Assembly (NCBI RefSeq): GCF_003201105.1
Contig: NZ_QICJ01000009.1
Location: 62,001-126,000 of the forward strand
DNA: 64,000 bases
From: Dyella sp. AtDHG13
Lineage (GTDB): Bacteria; Pseudomonadota; Gammaproteobacteria; Xanthomonadales; Rhodanobacteraceae
Direction of reading: 5' to 3'
The translations under genes were made by a program, and so were the position numbers. Below the pieces are notes generated by a model. It made no database searches and was not told the origin of the DNA. It worked only from the letters and a program-made list of their open reading frames with translations. Positions 17,574 through 26,171 of the stretch are shown here, piece by piece (the first letter of the stretch is position 1; each line of letters opens with the position of its first letter).

Positions 17574-17815
17574 GCGCCCGTATACGGCTCACCGTGAACG
17601 GACATCCCGTGGAGGTGCCCGCGGGCGCCAGCGTCGCCGTGGCGGTGGCCCATGTGACGCTGCGCTTTCGCCGCTCGGTGAGCGACACCCCACGCGCGCC
17701 GCTGTGCGGCATGGGCGTGTGTTTCGAATGCCGCGTGCAGGTGGATGGCGTCGCGCATGTGCGCGCATGCATGACGCCCGCCAGCGAGGGCATGCAGGTG
17801 GTGACCGATGCGTGA
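17570..17815 (+). CDS. (2Fe-2S)-binding small subunit of D-hydroxyproline dehydrogenase
   Basis: An 81-residue ferredoxin-like protein. The cysteines are in CGMGVCFEC and CMTP, giving the four ligands of a plant-type 2Fe-2S cluster in an HcnA-like subunit. It starts in the stop of the FAD subunit gene and overlaps the next gene by eight bases, implying tightly coupled synthesis of the three subunits. It would carry electrons from the flavin subunit to the larger oxidoreductase partner. Confidence 0.9.
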   Translation: MSARIRLTVNGHPVEVPAGASVAVAVAHVTLRFRRSVSDTPRAPLCGMGVCFECRVQVDGVAHVRACMTPASEGMQVVTDA

Positions 17816-19094
17816 CCATTACGACGTGCTCGTGATCGGCGCCGGCCCTGCGGGACTCGCCGCGGCGCAGACGGCGGCCTCGCATGGCGCGCGCGTCGGC
17901 TTGCTCGATGCGCAACCGCGCCCCGGCGGGCAAGTGTGGCGACACGATGTGCAGCATCCGCTGCCACGCGATGCGCGCAACGCCGTGGATGATTTGCACG
18001 GCGTGGACTGGTTGGCGCGCCACAGCGTGGTCGCGACGGAGTCATCCAGTCTCCGTGTGGAAACACCGCAGGGTTCGCGACTGCTTTCCTATGGAGCGCT
18101 GGTGATCGCCACCGGCGCGCGCGAACTGTTGCTGCCCTTCCCCGGCTGGACGCTCCCTGGCGTCACCGGCGCAGGTGGCCTGCAGGCGCTGGCCAAGCAG
18201 GGTTGGCCGGTGGCCGGCCGACGCGTGGTGATCGCTGGCAGCGGCCCGCTGTTGCTGGCCGCGGCGGACACGCTGCGCAAGCATGGCGCGCAGGTGGTCG
18301 GCATCTATGAGCAGGCCAATGCGGGCAACGTGCGATCCTTCGCCGCCCAGCTTCGCCACTGGCCCGCACGCGCATGGCAGGCCGCCGGACTGCGCCTGCG
18401 TCTCGCGGGTATTCCCTATCGTTTCGGTTCATTCGTGCGCAAAGCCCACGGCGATGACTGCGTGCAGCGCGTGGATATCGATACGCCGCATGGCGTGCAA
18501 ACCGTGGCGTGCGATCTGCTCGCTGTGGGCTACGGGCTCGTGCCCAACACCGAACTAGCCGCCCTGCTCGGCTGCGCGCTGGATCACTCGGATATCCATC
18601 CGCGCGTGCAGGTCGACGCGCTGCTGCGCACCAGCGTGGCGAACGTGTATGCCGCCGGCGAATCCTGCGGCATCGCCGGGCTGGCGGTGGCACGCATCGA
18701 AGGCGCGTTGGCGGGCCATAGGGCTGCCGGCCATGTCGATGCCGCGCGCGCGCTGTTGGCACCACGCGACCGCGAGCGCCGCTTCGGCGCGCTGCTCGCA
18801 CGGCATTTCGCGCTCGATTCGCGCCTGCACAAACTTGCCGACGACCTCACCCTGGTCTGCCGCTGCGAAGACGTGCGCATGGGCGAACTCACCGGTTTCA
18901 CCGATGCGCGCGCCGCCAAGCTCGCCACGCGCTGCGGCATGGGCGCGTGCCAGGGCCGCATCTGCGGCACCGCGCTGGCCGAACTGGGGCGCTTTCCACG
19001 CAGCGGTTCCCGCCCACCGATTTTTCCAGCCCGACTGGCCACGCTGGCCGGGCTTTCTCCTCTTTCTTCTGACGACGCACAACGAGGTAGCTGA
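17808..19094 (+). CDS. FAD/NAD(P)-binding oxidoreductase subunit with BFD-like 2Fe-2S domain (D-hydroxyproline dehydrogenase)
   Basis: A 428-residue pyridine-nucleotide-disulfide-type flavoprotein. The first dinucleotide motif is VLVIGAGPAGLAAAQ (residues 7-21), the second VVIAGSGPLLLAAAD near residue 142, and a C-terminal BFD-like iron-sulfur domain follows (CRCEDV near residue 349, then CGMGACQGRICG with two further Cys). It is HcnB-like and completes the three-subunit D-hydroxyproline dehydrogenase together with the two preceding genes. The electron acceptor is probably the respiratory chain, which is inference from the HcnABC/LhpBEF analogy. Confidence 0.88.
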   Translation: MRDHYDVLVIGAGPAGLAAAQTAASHGARVGLLDAQPRPGGQVWRHDVQHPLPRDARNAVDDLHGVDWLARHSVVATESSSLRVETPQGSRLLSYGALVIATGARELLLPFPGWTLPGVTGAGGLQALAKQGWPVAGRRVVIAGSGPLLLAAADTLRKHGAQVVGIYEQANAGNVRSFAAQLRHWPARAWQAAGLRLRLAGIPYRFGSFVRKAHGDDCVQRVDIDTPHGVQTVACDLLAVGYGLVPNTELAALLGCALDHSDIHPRVQVDALLRTSVANVYAAGESCGIAGLAVARIEGALAGHRAAGHVDAARALLAPRDRERRFGALLARHFALDSRLHKLADDLTLVCRCEDVRMGELTGFTDARAAKLATRCGMGACQGRICGTALAELGRFPRSGSRPPIFPARLATLAGLSPLSSDDAQRGS

Positions 19095-19096
19095 TC

Positions 19097-20002
19097 ATGA
19101 GCAACGCATCCATCTGGCACGGCGTGATTCCCGCCATCACCACGCCATTCACCGCCGACGGACAGGTCGATCACGACTTCCTCGCCAGGCACGCGCGCAT
19201 GCTGATCGACAGCGGCTGCAAGGGCATCGTGCCGCTCGGCTCGCTGGGCGAGGCTGCCACGCTGACGTTCGATGAAAAACTGGACATCATCCGCACGCTG
19301 GTGAAGGCGCTCGATGGCCGCGCGCCGGTCATTCCGGGCATCGCCGCGCTGTCCACCGACGAGGCCGTGCGCCTCGCCCGCCAGGCCAAGGCGCTGGGCG
19401 CGTCAGGCCTGATGGTGCTGCCGCCGTATGTCTACTCCACCGACTGGCGCGAGATGGGCGCGCACCTGCGCGCGGTGATCGCCGCGACCGACCTGCCCTG
19501 CATGCTCTACAACAACCCGATTGCCTACAAGACGGATTTCTCGCCCGAGCAGATCGCCGAGCTGGCGCATGAATTCCCGAACGTGCAGGCGGTGAAGGAG
19601 TCCTCCGGCGACGTGCGCCGCTTCGCCGCGCTGCGCGCCTTGCTGGGCAACCGCCTGGAACTGCTGGTGGGCATGGACGACGCCATTGTCGAAGGCGTGG
19701 CCATGGGCGCGCGCGGCTGGATCGCCGGCCTGGTCAACGCCTACCCGAAGGAGTCCGTGAAGCTGTTCGAGCTGGCGCGCGATGGCGGCGCCGACGCGGC
19801 GGCCGAACTCTATGCCTGGTTCCTGCCGCTGCTGCGCCTGGATACCGTGCCCAAGTTCGTGCAGCTCATCAAACTGGTGCAGGAGAAGGTCGGCATGGGT
19901 AGCGAGCGCGTGCGCGCGCCACGACTGGTGATGCACGGCGCCGAACGCGACGCCGCGATGCGCGTGATCGACCACGCCATTGCCCACCCGCCGGTGCTGT
20001 GA
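19097..20002 (+). CDS. 1-pyrroline-4-hydroxy-2-carboxylate deaminase (DHDPS family)
   Basis: A 301-residue class I aldolase-fold protein of the dihydrodipicolinate synthase superfamily. The Schiff-base lysine is K167 in AVKESSGD and the proton-relay tyrosine is Y138 in MLYNNP. In hydroxyproline clusters this family removes water and ammonia from 1-pyrroline-4-hydroxy-2-carboxylate to give 2-oxoglutarate semialdehyde. It starts two bases after the previous stop and just precedes the semialdehyde dehydrogenase. True lysine-pathway DapA is unlikely given the context. Specificity is inferred from the operon. Confidence 0.9.
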   Translation: MSNASIWHGVIPAITTPFTADGQVDHDFLARHARMLIDSGCKGIVPLGSLGEAATLTFDEKLDIIRTLVKALDGRAPVIPGIAALSTDEAVRLARQAKALGASGLMVLPPYVYSTDWREMGAHLRAVIAATDLPCMLYNNPIAYKTDFSPEQIAELAHEFPNVQAVKESSGDVRRFAALRALLGNRLELLVGMDDAIVEGVAMGARGWIAGLVNAYPKESVKLFELARDGGADAAAELYAWFLPLLRLDTVPKFVQLIKLVQEKVGMGSERVRAPRLVMHGAERDAAMRVIDHAIAHPPVL

Positions 20003-20003
20003 C

Positions 20004-21599
20004 ATGAGCACGCAACCGCTGCTTGTCGACGGCGACTGGCGCTTGCCGCTTCAGCTGCTCGGCGCGTTCCGCGCGGAAAACCCGATGACGGGCGAACCGA
20101 TCGGCCCGGCATACCCGCTCTGCGGCACAGCGGACGTGGAGGCGGCGCTCAGCGCCGCCGCTGCCGCGGCTGAGGCGCTTGCCGCCACGCCGCCCGAACA
20201 CATTGCGGCGTTCCTGGAAGCCTATGCCGCGGGCATCGAGGCAGACGCCGAGGCGCTGGTGGAACTCGCCCACGCGGAAACGGCGCTGCCCAAGCAACCG
20301 CGTCTTGCCGCCGTGGAGCTGCCGCGTACCACCAATCAATTGCGCCTTGCCGCCAAGGCCGTGCGCAGCTACGCGTGGACGCAGCCGGTGATCGACACGG
20401 CCGCCGGCTTGCGCGCGCACCGTGCGCCGCTGTCCAAACCCGTACTGGTGTTCGGGCCGAACAATTTTCCGTTCGCGTTCAACGCCATCGCGGGCAGCGA
20501 TTTCGCCTCGGCCATCGCCGCGCGCAATCCGGTGATCGCCAAGGCGCATCCTTCGCATCCCGCCACCAGCGAGCGCCTCGCACAGATCGCCTTCGCGGCG
20601 CTCAAGCAGACGGGCCTGCCGCCTGCCTCGGTGCAATTGCTCTATCACTTCGACTACGGCGTTGGCGCGCGCCTGGCCGGCGATGCGCGACTCGGCGCCA
20701 TCGGCTTTACGGGCAGCCGCGCGGGCGGACTGGCATTGAAGGCGGCGGCGGATGCGGCCGGCATTCCCGCGTACGTCGAACTGTCCAGCGTCAACCCCGT
20801 ATTCCTGCTGCCGGGTGCGCTGGCCGAACGCGGTGTGGCATTGGCGCAGGAGTTCTTCGCCTCCTGCACGATGGGCAGCGGCCAGTTCTGCACCAATCCC
20901 GGCGTGGTGATCGTGCCGCAGGGTGCGGACGGCGATGCCTTCGTGGTTGCGGCCACCGCGCATTTCGCATCGGCAGCACCCAGCGTGCTCTTCTCGCGCG
21001 GCGTGCTGGAACATCTGCAGAAAGGCGTCGCGACCTTGCGCGATGCCGGCGCCGCCGTGCTTGTCGGCGGCAGCGTCGGCGAACCCGGCTTCCGTTATGC
21101 GCCGACCTTGCTCAGTGTGGACGCCGACACCTTCCTTCGCGCACCGCAAGCCTTGCAGACCGAAGCCTTCGGCCCCGTCAGCCTGTTGGTGCGCGTGCGC
21201 GATGTCGCCCAGATGGCGCAGGTGGCGCAAGTGTTCGAAGGCAATCTCACCGGCACGCTCTACAGCGCCAACGACGGCAGCGACGATGCCGCATGGCCGG
21301 TGGTGGCCCATGCGTTGCGTCCGCGCGTGGGACGCCTGATCGGCAACCGCATGCCCACCGGCGTGGCCGTGAGCGCGGCGATGAACCACGGCGGCCCCTA
21401 CCCCAGCACCGGCCATCCGGGCTTTACCGCGGTGGGCATGCCGGCCGCCATCACGCGCTTCACCGCGTTGCATTGCTACGACCACGTGCCCGAGGAACAG
21501 CTTCCGCACGAACTGCGCGACCGCAACCCCGACGGCATCGCACGCCTGATCGACGGCGTGTGGCGCACGGACGATCTTGAACCCGAGGCGCCCCGATGA
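20004..21599 (+). CDS. 2-oxoglutarate semialdehyde dehydrogenase (NADP-type aldehyde dehydrogenase)
   Basis: A 531-residue aldehyde dehydrogenase. Its catalytic cysteine is in GSGQFCTNPG (near residue 297), the general-base glutamate in YVELSSVNP (near residue 260), and the nucleotide-binding FTGSRAGG is near 235. It would oxidise 2-oxoglutarate semialdehyde to 2-oxoglutarate, the last step in joining hydroxyproline carbon to the TCA cycle. The sequence VELSSVNP and a length above 500 match the KGSADH group found in hydroxyproline and sugar-acid clusters. The ATG at 20004 is chosen because it follows the previous stop by one base; an upstream start would overlap coding sequence. Confidence 0.9.
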   Translation: MSTQPLLVDGDWRLPLQLLGAFRAENPMTGEPIGPAYPLCGTADVEAALSAAAAAAEALAATPPEHIAAFLEAYAAGIEADAEALVELAHAETALPKQPRLAAVELPRTTNQLRLAAKAVRSYAWTQPVIDTAAGLRAHRAPLSKPVLVFGPNNFPFAFNAIAGSDFASAIAARNPVIAKAHPSHPATSERLAQIAFAALKQTGLPPASVQLLYHFDYGVGARLAGDARLGAIGFTGSRAGGLALKAAADAAGIPAYVELSSVNPVFLLPGALAERGVALAQEFFASCTMGSGQFCTNPGVVIVPQGADGDAFVVAATAHFASAAPSVLFSRGVLEHLQKGVATLRDAGAAVLVGGSVGEPGFRYAPTLLSVDADTFLRAPQALQTEAFGPVSLLVRVRDVAQMAQVAQVFEGNLTGTLYSANDGSDDAAWPVVAHALRPRVGRLIGNRMPTGVAVSAAMNHGGPYPSTGHPGFTAVGMPAAITRFTALHCYDHVPEEQLPHELRDRNPDGIARLIDGVWRTDDLEPEAPR

Positions 21600-22804
21600 G
21601 CCTGCAGGGACAGATCGGCGGTCTCGACCCCGCCGAGGCGCGCGCGTCACTGGCACCGTGGCAGCGCACCGCCGCGCCGATCACGGCCGATGAATACCAG
21701 CGAAGGATCGAACGCGCCCGCACGCTGCTGCGCCAGCAAGGCATCGACGCCCTGCTGATCACCGCGGGCACCTCGCTGCGCTACTTCACCGGCGTGCCCT
21801 GGGGCGCCAGCGAACGGCTCGTGGGCATGCTGCTCACCGCGCGTGGCGAGCCCATCGTGGTGTGCCCCGGTTTCGAGGCCGGCTCGCTCAAACCCGTGCT
21901 GCGCATTCCCGCCGACGTGCGCCTGTGGGAGGAACACGAGGATCCCCAGCAACTCGTCGCAGATGCGCTGCGCGAACGCGGCGCCGGCAGCCTCGCGCTC
22001 GATCCCGCCGCGCCCTATGTCGTCGCCGAACGGCTGCGCGCCGCGCTGGGTGGCAAGCCGCTCTGCGATGCCAGCGTCATCGTCGATGGCTGCCGCATGT
22101 GCAAGTCGCCCGCTGAGCTGGCGCTGATGAAGCAGGCCACGGCCATGACCCTGCACGTGCACCGCCTTGCAGCGGGACTTGTGCGCGAAGGCATCAGCCG
22201 CAGCGAGCTCGTGCGCTTCATCGACGAGGCCCACCGTGCACTGGGCGCGGACAACGGTTCCACCTTCTGCATCGTGCAGTTCGGCCAGGCCACGGCTTAT
22301 CCGCATGGCGTTCCCGGCGAGCAGTACCTGCAGCCGGACGAACTGGTGTTGATCGATACCGGCTGCACGGTGCAGGGCTATCACTCCGACATCACGCGCA
22401 CCTACATCTTTGGACGTCCAAATGCGGAACAGACGCGCGTCTGGGAACTGGAACAGGCCGCGCAACAGGCTGCGTTCGACGCCATACGTCCCGGCGTTGC
22501 CTGCGAAGCGGTGGACGCCGCCGCGCGCCGCGTGGTCGAGAAGGCGGGACTGGGGCCGGACTACCGCCTGCCGGGCATCCCGCATCGCACCGGCCATGGC
22601 TGCGGGCTGAGCATCCACGAAACGCCGTACCTGGTGCGCGGCGACCACACGTTGCTGCAACCGGGCATGTGCGCCAGCAACGAACCGATGATCGTGGTGC
22701 CCGACCGTTTCGGCGTGCGACTGGAAGACCATTTCTACGTCACCGAGGAAGGTGCCGAGTGGTTCACGCCGCCCTCGCCCGCCATCGATCAGCCCTTCGC
22801 ATGA
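21596..22804 (+). CDS. Xaa-Pro peptidase family protein (M24)
   Basis: A 402-residue pita-bread metallopeptidase. All five metal ligands can be placed: D254 and D265 (LIDTGCTVQGYHSD), H334 (RTGHGCGLS), E363 (SNEPM) and E377 (LEDHF). The N-terminal creatinase-type domain spans about residues 30-165. Such enzymes cleave Xaa-Pro or Xaa-hydroxyproline dipeptides. It overlaps the aldehyde dehydrogenase stop by four bases (ATGA), so it belongs to the hydroxyproline operon and would release proline or hydroxyproline from collagen- or extensin-derived dipeptides. No signal peptide is present, so it acts in the cytosol. Confidence 0.92.
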   Translation: MSLQGQIGGLDPAEARASLAPWQRTAAPITADEYQRRIERARTLLRQQGIDALLITAGTSLRYFTGVPWGASERLVGMLLTARGEPIVVCPGFEAGSLKPVLRIPADVRLWEEHEDPQQLVADALRERGAGSLALDPAAPYVVAERLRAALGGKPLCDASVIVDGCRMCKSPAELALMKQATAMTLHVHRLAAGLVREGISRSELVRFIDEAHRALGADNGSTFCIVQFGQATAYPHGVPGEQYLQPDELVLIDTGCTVQGYHSDITRTYIFGRPNAEQTRVWELEQAAQQAAFDAIRPGVACEAVDAAARRVVEKAGLGPDYRLPGIPHRTGHGCGLSIHETPYLVRGDHTLLQPGMCASNEPMIVVPDRFGVRLEDHFYVTEEGAEWFTPPSPAIDQPFA

Positions 22805-22836
22805 TCACGACACCCGCCTGCACCTAGGACAGCGAC

Positions 22837-24597
22837 ATGAAGCCTCTTCTCCTCGCCCTTGCCTGCACACTCTGCCTTGCCGCTACCCTACCGGCGCACG
22901 CGGACGACGACGCTACCGCCCGCTTCCATGCGATCTACACGCGCGAGTGGGCCTGGCGCCAGGCGCAGTTCAAGGGCGAGGACGACGAGGACAGCCACGA
23001 CAGCGCGCTGGCCGACCACCTGCCCAAGGTCGACGCCGCCATCCAGGCCGCGCGCGAACGCTACTGGGCCGACGTGCTGAAACAGCTCGACGCGATACCG
23101 GTGAATCAATTGCACGGCGATGATCCGGTCAACTACGCCGTCTATCGCAACCAGATCCAGACGCTGCTCGCCGACCAGCAGTTCCACACCTGGGAGATGC
23201 CGTTCAACAGCGACACGGCGTTCTGGACCAACCTGGGCTTCACCGCGCGCCGCACGCTGCGCACGGCGGACGACTACCGGCACTACATCGCCCAACTGAA
23301 CGATGTTCCGCGCTATTTCGACGAGCAGACCGCCAACATGCGCGCGGGCTTGGCGCGCGGCTTCAGCGTGCCGCGCGTGACGCTGGCGGGGCGCGACCAG
23401 TCCATCGCCGACGTGGCGGACGCCAAGGGCGACGACAACCTGTTCTACACGCCGTTTCGCAAGATGCCGGCGACGATTCCCGCCAGCGAGCAGGCGCAGT
23501 TGCGCCAGCAGGGCCGCGATGCGATCCAGCGCTCGGTGCTGCCGGCCTACGCGAAGCTGCTGGATTTCATGCGCAACACCTACATGAAACAGGCGCGCAC
23601 CACGCTGGCCGCGGAAGCCATGCCGGACGGCAAGGCCTTCTATCAGTCGCAGATCCGCGAGTTCACCACGCTGGACATGACGCCGGACGCGATCCACGAG
23701 TTGGGGCTGAAGGAAGTCGCGCGCATCCACCACGAGATGGACGACACCATCAGGGAGAGCGGCTTCAAGGGCAGCTTCCCGGAGTTCCTGCACTATCTGC
23801 GCACCGATCCGAAGTTCTACCCGAAGACGGCCGACGAGCTGCTCAAGGACGCGGCGTGGATCGCCAAGCGCGTGGACGGCAAGATCGGCAACTATATCGG
23901 TCGCCTGCCGCGGCAGCGCTTCGCCATCGAGCCCGTGCCGGCCGATCTCGCGCCGTTCTACACCGGCGGACGCGGCGGCCCGGGCATCTATCTGGTGAAC
24001 ACCTATGATCTGCCGTCGCGTCCACTGTATTCGCTCACTGCGCTGACGCTGCACGAGTCGGCGCCGGGACATGCGCTGCAGATGCCGCTGGCCGCCGAGC
24101 ATGAAGGGCTGCCCGATTTCCGCCGCTATACCTATATCTCCGCCTACGGCGAAGGCTGGGCGCTCTACTCCGAACGGCTGGGCGTGGAGATGGACATGTA
24201 CGACACGCCATACGACCGCTTCGGCTACCTGAGCTATCAGATGTGGCGCGCCTGTCGCCTGGTGGTGGACACCGGCATCCACCACCAGGGCTGGACGCGC
24301 GAACAGGCGCAAGCCTTCATGCGCGACAACACCGCGCTGAGCGAACACGAGATCGAGACGGAGGTGGATCGCTACATCGCATGGCCCGGCCAGGCGCTGT
24401 CGTATTACCTGGGCGAGCTGGCCATTGTCGATGCGCGCGCCAAGGCGGAGAAGGCGCTGGGAGAGCGCTTCGACCTGCGCGCCTTCCACGACACGGTGCT
24501 CTCGCTGGGTTCGGTGCCATTGCCGGTGCTGCAGCAAGCGGTGGACGCCTTCATTGCCGACGGCGGCAAGTCGCCTTACGCGACGCACGCCAAATAA
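22837..24597 (+). CDS. Secreted DUF885 family protein (putative peptidase)
   Basis: A 586-residue exported protein. The signal peptide spans residues 1 to about 22 (KPLLLALACTLCLAATLPAHA, cleavage before DDD). The mature part is DUF885 throughout, with the metal-site-like LHESAPGHALQ near residue 405 and the downstream SAYGEGWALYSE. DUF885 proteins resemble gluzincin metallopeptidases, and some characterised members act on peptides. It lies 32 bases after the Xaa-Pro peptidase gene, so it may degrade proline-rich peptides in the periplasm before uptake. That role is inferred from context. Confidence 0.88.
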   Translation: MKPLLLALACTLCLAATLPAHADDDATARFHAIYTREWAWRQAQFKGEDDEDSHDSALADHLPKVDAAIQAARERYWADVLKQLDAIPVNQLHGDDPVNYAVYRNQIQTLLADQQFHTWEMPFNSDTAFWTNLGFTARRTLRTADDYRHYIAQLNDVPRYFDEQTANMRAGLARGFSVPRVTLAGRDQSIADVADAKGDDNLFYTPFRKMPATIPASEQAQLRQQGRDAIQRSVLPAYAKLLDFMRNTYMKQARTTLAAEAMPDGKAFYQSQIREFTTLDMTPDAIHELGLKEVARIHHEMDDTIRESGFKGSFPEFLHYLRTDPKFYPKTADELLKDAAWIAKRVDGKIGNYIGRLPRQRFAIEPVPADLAPFYTGGRGGPGIYLVNTYDLPSRPLYSLTALTLHESAPGHALQMPLAAEHEGLPDFRRYTYISAYGEGWALYSERLGVEMDMYDTPYDRFGYLSYQMWRACRLVVDTGIHHQGWTREQAQAFMRDNTALSEHEIETEVDRYIAWPGQALSYYLGELAIVDARAKAEKALGERFDLRAFHDTVLSLGSVPLPVLQQAVDAFIADGGKSPYATHAK

Positions 24598-24669
24598 CCA
24601 GCAGCACAAGACCGGGGCGCCGCACCCGGCGCCCCCATAACCAGAACGCGCCTTGCGGGGGAGATACCG

Positions 24670-26085
24670 ATGAGCCTGATCAACGACATGCTGCGGCGCA
24701 AGCCCGTAGAACTGCTCCAGGGCGATGCAGCGAAAGGCGGCAGCGGCCTGCGCCGCGTGCTTGGCCTCTGGCAGCTCACCGCTATTGGCCTCGGCGGCAT
24801 CATCGGCGTGGGCATCTTCGTGCTCACCGGCACGGTCGCCGCCACGCAGGCAGGTCCGGCGGTGCTGCTGTCCTTCATCATCGCCGGCATCGCCAGTGCC
24901 GCGGCCGCGCTGTGCTATGCAGAGTTCGCGGGGCTCATCCCGGTTTCCGGCAGCGCCTATACCTATGGCTATGCCGTGCTCGGCGAGTTCGCGGGCTGGA
25001 TCATCGGCTGGGACCTGCTGCTGGAATACGCGCTGATCGCCGCGGTGGTCGCCGTCGGCTGGTCGGGCTACATGCAGGCCCTGCTCGATGCGGCAGGCAT
25101 TCCGCTGCCACTGTGGGCGCGCGGCGCCTGGGGCAGCGCGCCGGACTGCGTGGTGAACCTGCCCGCCATCGTCATTTCGATGCTGATCACCGCGCTGCTC
25201 GCCGTGCGCATGGAATGGGGCGCGCGCTTCAACACGCTGATCGTCGCGATCAAGATCGCCGGCGCGGCCTTGATCGTCATCGCCGGCGCCGCCTACGTGA
25301 AGCCGGAACGCTGGCATCCCTTCATGCCGTTCGGCATGCATGGCGTGGTGACCGGCGCGGCGGTGGTGTTCTTCGCGGTATTCGGCTACGACATGCTCAC
25401 CACCGCGGCGGAGGAATCGCGCAACCCGCAGCGCGACCTGCCGCGCGCCGTGCTACTGTCGCTGGGCATCGCGATGATCCTCTACATCGCCATCTGCCTG
25501 GTGCTTACCGGCATCGTGCCGTACACCACGCTCGACAACGCCGCGCCGGTGGCGAATGCGTTCATCCGCATCGGCCTGCCGTGGGCGATGGTGGTGATCT
25601 CGCTGGCCTCGGTCTGCGGCATCACCAGCGTGATCTTCGCCAACCTGCTGGCCGGCGCACGCATCGGTTTCAGCCTCGGCCGCGACGGCCTGCTGCCGGG
25701 CTGGTTCGCCGCCGTGCATCCACGCTGGCGCACACCGCACCGCTCCACCCTGCTGCTCGGCGGCGTGACCACGGTGGCGGCCGGCCTGTTTCCGCTCGAC
25801 GAGCTGGCCAAGCTGGTGAACATCGGCGTGCTCGGCGCCTTCATCGTCATCTGCACGGCGGTGGCCGTGCTGCGCTGGCGGCAGCCGGATCTGCATCGCC
25901 CCTTCCGCACGCCTCTGGTGCCGCTGGTGCCGCTGATCGGCGTGGGTTTCTCGTGCTGGCTGATCTGGGGCCTGCCGTGGATCACCTATGTGCGCTTCGG
26001 TATCTGGCTGCTGCTCGGTTGCGTGCTGTACGCCAGCTATGGCCGCCGCAACAGCCGGCTCGCCGTCATGGACAAAACACCATAG
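24670..26085 (+). CDS. APC-superfamily amino acid permease
   Basis: A 471-residue inner-membrane transporter with 12 or more hydrophobic segments. It opens with the APC signature GLGGIIGVGIFVLTGTVAATQAGPAV (TM1) and has FFAVFGYDMLTTAAEESRNPQRDLP (TM6 region), matching cationic-amino-acid-transporter-like YfnA/CAT permeases. GGGGGAG lies eight bases before the ATG. It closes the hydroxyproline run and is followed by a perfect terminator, so it is the likely uptake system for proline, hydroxyproline or small peptides' residues. The substrate is not determinable from sequence. Confidence 0.9.
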   Translation: MSLINDMLRRKPVELLQGDAAKGGSGLRRVLGLWQLTAIGLGGIIGVGIFVLTGTVAATQAGPAVLLSFIIAGIASAAAALCYAEFAGLIPVSGSAYTYGYAVLGEFAGWIIGWDLLLEYALIAAVVAVGWSGYMQALLDAAGIPLPLWARGAWGSAPDCVVNLPAIVISMLITALLAVRMEWGARFNTLIVAIKIAGAALIVIAGAAYVKPERWHPFMPFGMHGVVTGAAVVFFAVFGYDMLTTAAEESRNPQRDLPRAVLLSLGIAMILYIAICLVLTGIVPYTTLDNAAPVANAFIRIGLPWAMVVISLASVCGITSVIFANLLAGARIGFSLGRDGLLPGWFAAVHPRWRTPHRSTLLLGGVTTVAAGLFPLDELAKLVNIGVLGAFIVICTAVAVLRWRQPDLHRPFRTPLVPLVPLIGVGFSCWLIWGLPWITYVRFGIWLLLGCVLYASYGRRNSRLAVMDKTP

Positions 26086-26118
26086 TCAGTACCCTCGGCA
26101 CAGACTATGGTGTTTTGG
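26074..26118. terminator. Bidirectional intrinsic terminator at the permease 3' end
   Basis: AAAACACCATAGTC (26074-26087) and GACTATGGTGTTTT (26103-26116) form a perfect 14-base stem whose left arm contains the permease stop codon. Its A/T-rich ends give a U-tract on both strands, so it serves the convergent SDR gene as well. Confidence 0.88.
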
Positions 26119-26171
26119 ATTGGCCGTCGCTTCAGCGTCGGGAAGCAGCGCTTCGTCAAGGCGCCGAAAAA

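Noticed and set aside
16464-19094. Hydrogen cyanide synthase HcnABC
   Set aside because: The subunits match in type, but the operon partners are those of hydroxyproline catabolism and the gene order is different.
22888-25341. 817-codon minus frame across the DUF885 and permease genes
   Set aside because: It is antisense to two well-supported genes and has no homologous features.
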